Shown here: piece after piece, positions 57,936 through 64,000 of the stretch
Position numbering within the stretch: position 1 is the stretch's first letter
How the letters are laid out: each line of letters begins with the position of its first letter
NCBI GenBank assembly: GCA_947561585.1
Contig: CANNZV010001110.1
Span: 117,781 to 181,780, forward strand
Direction: 5' to 3'
From: Caprella mutica
Lineage: Eukaryota > Arthropoda > Malacostraca > Amphipoda > Caprellidae
DNA length: 64,000 nucleotides
The notes under the pieces: model-generated
Told to the model about the DNA's origin: nothing
What the model saw: only the letters and a program-made list of their open reading frames with translations
The model's database searches: none
Made by a program: the position numbers and the translations under genes

Positions 57936-58755
57936 TGAATGGGTAACTTGTCGAAAGCTGACTTTCTTTTGAAAAAGATATTAACTTGTTTTGAAGGAAA
58001 GTTTTCAATTTCAGCAATCCTTTTCTTTTTCACCATCTTCAACATAATATTTATCTATAAAATAACAAATATACATTGATAACTACCGAAGAATGCGCCC
58101 ACATTTTCATTATATATCTTTTCCCATTATAAATAACAACTTTTCAAAAGGAATTCAATATTATCTGAATTATTCCAATATTATCCAACTATTTACCTCA
58201 TTTATCTTGGATTTCGTTCTGTTTTTTTTTCTTCGGATTGATTCAAAAAAATAAATGACGCTTTTTCTGGATATAATAATTAGAAATATATTTTATGGAT
58301 TATTTTTGCTATCTCTTCTTGCTATTTCTCGGTTCTTCCAAATTTTTATGGATTTATTTATTTCATCCGTTATCCAAGACAAAATTATAAATAACTACCT
58401 CAGTTGCAATTCCAAACTTTTATAATTATCACTATTCATTTTTATTATCATTAAATGCTCTAACAAATATGTTCAAGCTTTGAATATTGCTTTGATTTTT
58501 GCTCTCAGATCTCAGAGCTAAACACGTGTGTCGGATGAAAACAAGTTCAAAATATTCACTCAGATTGAACTATAACCAAACTTTTACATCAAAAACTGTA
58601 ACTGAAACTTTTAGTAATATTAAAAAATATGCAATGCGGCTGCTGTACTGCATGCAATTGAAAGTCACAGTAATAATATTAGAGTATATACAAAGCTGAT
58701 GCTGTTTGATTACGGTTTAACTAATATACAAAAAAAAATTAAACCGTAAGCAAAC
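57936..58755. other. AT-rich non-coding stretch
   Basis: No feature recognised; GTTTAA and TTAAAC arms near 58712-58747 make a small imperfect hairpin. Confidence 0.4.
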
Positions 58756-58900
58756 TATAGCCGCTTCGGTTGTATGTACAGTAGTATGAGCATCCGTTTC
58801 ATGGGAAGGAGGTCGTGAATTCGAATCTCGCACTGACTATGTGGTACATATGTGGTTACTGACAAGCTAGAAACAACTGGTTGGGAGAAGTTTAACTTTA
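58756..58900 (+). mobile_element. tRNA-derived SINE remnant (head region)
   Basis: ACAGTAGTATGAGCATCCG (about 58778-58796) resembles an A box and following arm. GTGAATTCGAATCTCGC (58815-58831) resembles a B box (GGTTCGAATCC, about 8 of 11). Spacing of about 35 bases suits a pol III type 2 promoter. No clover-leaf can be folded and there is no clean anticodon arm, so it is not a working tRNA gene. Confidence 0.45.
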
Positions 58901-60961
58901 AAATTTTGTCAGAAACCACAACATTAATAGTTTTTAAGTTTAAACCATAGCTTTACAATATTGTAAGTTTAAACGATTACTTTCATATATTGACAAATTG
59001 AACCATTTAGCAAAGCTACATAGAATCAAAATTATTCAATGATGAATAATTCTGCAAACTATATTATCTGTACTTTCAATGAAATTATGTGCATCACTTT
59101 ATTTCTTTATCTTCCTATTTCATAAGTTAACTTATAGGGACCTGAGCTTCGAATCCTCTTTTTCTTTTCATATTAAAATTTAATATTCTTTTGTCAGCAA
59201 ATAGCATGGTTATTAGGGTGACAATAGTGCCTATGGGTGATTTTCTAAAATTGATTAAATTGAATACACATTGGTCCAATCTTGTGTTTCAAGAGAAAAT
59301 GACTCAGGCGAAATCCTGGGGCATTGGACAATATTTGGAGTATGCTTAGTTAATTGAAATTTTATCTTTAAAGACAAAACATATTAATATTCATAATGTG
59401 TCCGATTATAATAAAATTTACATATTGAGCAAGTTTATGTATACACTGCACAAATAAATATCCCATTGTTAGAAGAGACAACCTAGTCATAGTTTTTGCT
59501 TATAGTATGTCCTGTATTGGATTCAGGAACAAAAATCTCCGTGGTCAAAAACTCCACGTGTGAAAAACATGCAATACGAACCCACTCCCAAAAAACTTGA
59601 TAAACTAAACCTATCAGTCAAATACCTCAGGTAAAAAAACATGTAGAATACCTCCGGTACGAATAAAAATAAATTTAATAACCGTTTTCACCACTTTTAC
59701 TCGAAGTCAAAACTACTAATTTCTAAATACAATAGAACCAACAAGAAGCATGTAGTTTTTTCGATTAATAAATTTAATATTATTCATAATTATTAATGTA
59801 TATATTATATTATATATATAATATATATACTTTGCCAACAAATTATTGTAAAATATAACTAGTTCTTTCTGCTAAAATGTTACACAAATTCTTTGCTAAC
59901 AATAAACTAGTCTTCATCGCCTAATGGTTACTTTGTGCTATTTTTTCAATAGCTTATTTTCAATAATGTCCTTGTGTTTAATTTACTAATAGACTTCTTC
60001 CGTTTAACAGACAAGAATTTCCGAAATTTGGAATCAAATTCAGTTCTTGAAACTCATGAATTATAATATATCTTGAGATTCTTGATATAACATTAGTGTT
60101 GAAACAATAGGTAAAAAATGAATGATGTTTAATTCGTAATAGTGTTGACTTTGTGATGTATTTTTAATAGAATGGTTTCATAATTGCCTTACATAATATC
60201 TCTGAGGTGTCTTTTTACGCACATTAATTACCAAACGGATTTCAATTTCAGGCCTCCAAAACAGAATTAGTAACGATAGAATATGAAGTTATTAATGATC
60301 ATTTCATAAGCTTGAAGGATTGTATTTGAAATACAAATTCTGGAAATTCGTGTCTGTTATTTGATAAGAATAAGAAATCTAGTACGTAAGAAAACACAAA
60401 TTGTGTTGCATAAAGTAGAAAAATATATCAGATGATTGGGTCTTTCCATTTAAAAGATAAAAATTCTTAAAATTTTAATTCAAAATTCAGTTCTTCAAAC
60501 TCATGTATTATAATATACATGTATTATAATATAAGTATATTATAGATTTAAGTTATTAATATAAGACTTGTGATAAAAAAATAATGTCGTTAGCCTGGTG
60601 TTCACTTGGTGAAATTATTTACTTCATTGGTCAGTGTTTGAAGTAAGTTGTTGTCTCCTGAAGAACGGAAAACGGATTCTCCTGAAAGACTTAGGTAGAA
60701 ACAATACAGATATCAGAATTTTGTTCGTTTTTGATTGGACGATACTTCATTTAGACATCTTGATAAAAAAGATTATTATACTATAGTATAGATGGGGAAA
60801 TACTAAATCATTGCTTATTGATTTTGAAAAAAACATTAGTTTATGCCCTTTTTCATTATCCTTAAATACAACTTCTGTAAAATACATGTATTATTCGTAC
60901 TTAAAAGTTAATTTAATATATGATACCTGAATATCATTAAATATCTAATTATCATTGGTAT
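58901..60961. other. AT-rich non-coding stretch with a small duplication
   Basis: No gene recognised. AAATTCAGTTCTTGAAACTC followed by ATGAATTATAATATA (about 60036-60070) recurs near 60482-60517 with few changes. A TA-rich self-complementary tract lies at 59800-59830. Confidence 0.45.
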
Positions 60962-61084
60962 CCGGTAAATTCATCGCCATAAATTCATCGCCGTAAATTC
61001 ATCGCCATAAATTCATCGCAGTAAATTCATCGCCATAAATTCATCGCATGGTAAATTCATCGCACGGTAAATTCATCGCATGGT
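60962..61084 (+). repeat. 14-16 bp minisatellite, GGTAAATTCATCGC type
   Basis: Eight copies of TAAATTCATCGC joined by CAT, CG, AG, ATGG or ACGG. It opens with CCGGTAAATTC, the same bases that open the foldback-like element at 3573. No inverted partner was found in the remaining 3 kb, so it is a solo arm or a simple array. Confidence 0.9.
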
Positions 61085-61863
61085 ACATTATAAAATTAAA
61101 TTGATAAACTTAAATAAACTTTTTGCAAGTAATTGCGCCGACCTTAATTTATTTTTCGCTGGATTAGGGTAACTTGTTTGTACGAATCTGTGCAGTTAGT
61201 TTATTTTAAATGATTGGATTTTTAGTAATAGAATTTCATGCAATTTTAACATGTACGATTACTATAAAATATTTATTTTGTGGGAATACTTTCATTAATT
61301 TATTATTTTCTCTAATTTAAATTATTTCTGAAAATACGTATTTGAGTAGTTACTCATAGTTTGAACAATAACATAATTGTAAATGCTATACCTCTTTGAA
61401 AAGATGATCAGCAAAGCATAATTGCCTCAGTAAATGGGAATCAGGTTTTCTGATTACTTAAGAGGTATTGCTTACAATTTTTTTTAAAGTAATTTAAATA
61501 CATTTTTGTGCAGTTGTAACGATAGAATGATTTAATTTTTAATATTAATGGTTTGCTATCATTCAGGACACTGGTAGAATAAAACAAAAATTCAAATTAT
61601 CTACCAAATGGTCAATTTTTCAATTAATTAAGAAAATTTAAATTCTTTTAAGTTAATATTTCAATCATTGAATAATCATAATAATTGAAAATAATCGTAA
61701 TATAATGTGGACCAGTTGCTTGAAGTTTACTACAAAGTCGATATATAAGATATCTGATATTTTACAGAAATTAAAATTAATTAATAAATAAAAACAATTT
61801 AGAACATCTAAATCACTGTGACAAGAGCTCAATGTTTGACCAACCATGGAAGTCATTTAACCA
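61085..61863. other. AT-rich non-coding stretch
   Basis: No feature recognised. Confidence 0.4.
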
Positions 61864-62080
61864 TAATTGGACTGACAAAATTTAAAAGGATTCTTTACAT
61901 AATGATATTTAGGAAACTCGCTGGTTGAATTATATGATTTCTTGTCAGTACATAGCTTTTATCATATAAATGTACTGTGCGAAATTTTATTTACCCAAGA
62001 TTGACAGAAATAGTGTTATTATATTGAATGAATTCGGTTTGTCGAGCTTAAACTCCACAGTCAGTCTTTTAAGGGTTAAA
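61864..62080 (+). repeat. 217 bp dispersed repeat, copy 2
   Basis: Gap-free match to 16768-16984 in the same orientation, 45.1 kb away, about 90 percent identical by eye. Frames are interrupted here. Confidence 0.85.
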
Positions 62081-62182
62081 AGATGTTGTATTCCATGCAT
62101 AATTTTGTATTGTTTCATTATTTAATATATATTAAATATCAACCAAATATTTTAATTAGTAGAATATTTGTTTTTAGGACTG

Positions 62183-63523
62183 TAGGGTTGGACGGGGTAT
62201 CACTGCGCACAATCCCGAAAACTATGTATTTACTCAAAAACTAAAGGTACTAGAGAAACTCTTTTTTTTCGTGATGAAATGGTCATGAATGAGGATGGTT
62301 CTCACCTAGTTTCGAAATAATAGCTAAATAAATAAAATACTTATTGGCAATTTTTGGTGCGTAACTTTTAGTGAGTGCATCGGGGTATCACTGCGCACTT
62401 GAAGGGGTATTAATGCGCATTGCATAAATACAGCACTTCTCTCCCCCATCTAAATACCTCCTGTCCCCATTTTAATGCCCCTCCTCCCCCCTATCTACAC
62501 CCCCTTCTTTTCCCATCTAAATATCCCTTTCCTCCTATCCTAATCCCTCTCTCTTCCCATCTAAATCCCCTTCTCCTACCGTTTCAATCACACTCTCTCT
62601 TCATCGAAATCTCCCTCTCTTCCCATCTAAATCCCTCTCTTCCCAAACTATTTTCCTCTCTCCCCATCTATTTCCCCCTCTCCCTTATCTAAATCCTCCT
62701 CCCCCTCATCTAAACGTCTGTGCTTCCCTCTCTACATGTCCTTTCCCCAATCTACTTGTCCCTTACTGTTTAGACACATATTTAATAAATCTGCAACAAA
62801 TTTAACACTTAAATTTTACGCAACTAGTTAACTACTTATATCAAGTAATATAATACGATCGTACGTTTGTTGTTAATCAATATTTAATTCAAAAACCTCT
62901 CACCCCTCCCCCCTAAATACCCCCTCTCTCTATTTCAATACCCTCACATCAAGTTGCATAGCTACTATGATCGTAAGTTTATTGTTAATAAAATCTATAG
63001 TTGAATAACACCTTATTCAATATTTATGCCTTTATCAAGAGCTAAAAAATCATAGTATTTATATTTATTTACAAACAAATATTGTTATTAATAATGATGC
63101 GCAGTGATACCCCTCTACCTCTAAATTATCTGGGGTATCACTGCGCACGGTTGCGGCGGGAAAACCGTTGAGACTGAGAAGTTGAAAATTTGACATAATA
63201 TAACTGTTATTGTTTGTGCTAATATATTAAAACAATATGAATCTACAAATCTGAATAAAAAAGTTATTGGAGAGTTTATGGGATTTAAAAATCACCAGCG
63301 CAAACTTTTTTCAGATCGTTCTGAGAGCACTACATATATCGCGACTTAGCTCTAGAAATACTGATAGGATAATGGTGCTTCTTGATGTTTCTGGGAGAAA
63401 AGAAGATGCTTGAAATGATGGTGCAATCAGATTTAGGCTAAAACAAGTTGTTCTAATATTATACGGGGTGTGGAGTGATACCCCATAAAAATGGTATGCG
63501 CAATGATACCCCGTCCGACCCTA
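62183..63523. mobile_element. Terminal-inverted-repeat element, 1.34 kb, with subterminal copies
   Basis: The left end GGGTTGGACGGGGTATCACT followed by GCGCA (62185-62209) and the right end, on the other strand, GGGTCGGACGGGGTATCATT followed by GCGCA (63497-63521) match at 23 of 25 bases; both abut TA. The core GGGGTATCACTGCGCA recurs inside near 62382, 62404, 63098 (inverted), 63133 and 63467 (inverted, partial), like subterminal transposase-binding sites. No transposase is present. The interior includes a pyrimidine tract. TA flanks would suit a Tc1/mariner-type mechanism, but the family is not identified. Confidence 0.7.
62436..62765 (+). repeat. C/T-rich minisatellite inside the TIR element
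   Basis: About 17 loose units of CTCTTCCCATCTAAATCCC. A weaker patch follows at 62896-62945. A 90-codon ORF (62420-62692) is Pro/Ser/Leu-rich as a by-product. The strand bias is extreme: almost no G on the plus strand. Confidence 0.85.
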
Positions 63524-63597
63524 TATCTTATGTGAATCATATTTATGCAGTCAAGTGAATTAACAAAATGTCTCTAGCTTCACACTTAAGAATATTC

Positions 63598-63848
63598 ACT
63601 GAAAAAAATACGAGTCAAATTGATTCAAAATTTAAGTTTGTTCCAAAACCGGCTCAAAAATGTGAGTCAATTTGACTCATCCTACTATTTTCCTCAAAAA
63701 CAAGAGTCATATTGACTCCTTTTGACTCCTAATTCATAGTCAGATTGACTCAGGTAGAGTCAATGAAGAAAAAAAGACTCCAAATATTTGAGTTTTGTCA
63801 GCCTTGACTCAAGCGATGAGTCAGGGTGACTCGCAATTTTTTCTCAGT
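63598..63848. mobile_element. MITE-like element rich in GAGTCA / TGACTC pairs
   Basis: Ends pair as ACTGAAAAAAATACGAGTCA (63598 on) and, inverted, ACTGAGAAAAAATTGCGAGTCA (from 63848). Inside are at least six GAGTCA or TGACTC sites, several as short inverted pairs (GAGTCAATTTGACTC, GAGTCATATTGACTC, GAGTCAGGGTGACTC). There is no coding sequence. Confidence 0.65.
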
Positions 63849-64000
63849 ATAAAACTGCAATTTACGCACTGAAATGTGTAGGTTAAACACACGTAAATGG
63901 GTAAATGAATAAAATCTACAGTTATCCAAGAGCAAATTGAAATAGTGTTCTTAGTTAATAAACTGAATGTGCATGTAATAGATATTTTGTAAACAACTAC
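63849..64000. other. Window end, AT-rich
   Basis: No feature recognised. Confidence 0.4.

Noticed and set aside
58756..58840. Functional tRNA gene
   Set aside because: Only A- and B-box-like words; no acceptor stem or anticodon loop can be formed.
62420..62692. 90-codon proline/serine-rich ORF
   Set aside because: It lies entirely in the C/T-rich minisatellite.

Overview
The window is 64 kb of very AT-rich eukaryotic nuclear DNA with no long open reading frame; the longest is 171 codons and lies in a simple repeat. It contains cut-and-paste transposon remnants (Tc1/mariner), short non-autonomous Helitrons, MITE-like hairpins, insect-style GGTTAGG/CCTAACC hairpins and many minisatellites. 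Together these suggest an insect, perhaps a hemipteran, but the species call is only an inference. The window reads as intergenic or deep intronic DNA, not a gene cluster. I saw no rRNA, no convincing intact tRNA, no CRISPR array and no bacterial operon structure.

Layout. 0-12 kb: a 175 bp MITE (1971-2145), an AATT-cored array (3.1 kb), a 1.16 kb foldback-like element whose inverted ends are made of about 15 bp repeats (3573-4731), a 52 bp array (7.1 kb), a 97 bp segment present twice (8.0 and 11.3 kb) and a smaller foldback-like element (10.8-11.1 kb). 12-15 kb: a 28 bp satellite of about 90 copies with a duplicated 475 bp block. 16-20 kb: Helitron copies, a hairpin, a dispersed 217 bp repeat and a GC-richer candidate exon ending in a good splice donor (17630/17631). 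21-29 kb: 34 bp, 15 bp and 31 bp arrays. 29-37 kb: a CCTAACC hairpin, another Helitron, a candidate two-exon micro-gene (33.87-35.05 kb), a duplicated 185 bp block and a hairpin-array element (36.3-36.8 kb). 41.8-44.3 kb: five unrelated tandem arrays in succession. 47.5-51.5 kb: 41 bp, about 130 bp and 17 bp arrays. 54-57 kb: a GA-rich minisatellite and an internally deleted DD37D mariner-type element with both inverted ends. 58-64 kb: a tRNA-like SINE remnant, an AATT array, the second 217 bp repeat copy, a 1.34 kb terminal-inverted-repeat element and a 251 bp MITE rich in TGAGTCA-like sites.

How it fits together. The only host-gene evidence is weak: the candidate 5' exon at 17.5 kb and the micro-gene at 33.9 kb, both on the plus strand. 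If the 17.5 kb exon is real, the rest of the window could be its long first intron. The most interesting signal is a set of elements and arrays (3.1, 3.6-4.7, 10.8-11.1, 25.1, 36.3-36.8 and 61.0 kb) built on a shared 14-15 bp template, GG-NN-AATT-NNN-C/CC. Three of them form inverted pairs, as in Drosophila Foldback/Galileo elements. Copy counts and identities below were made by eye.
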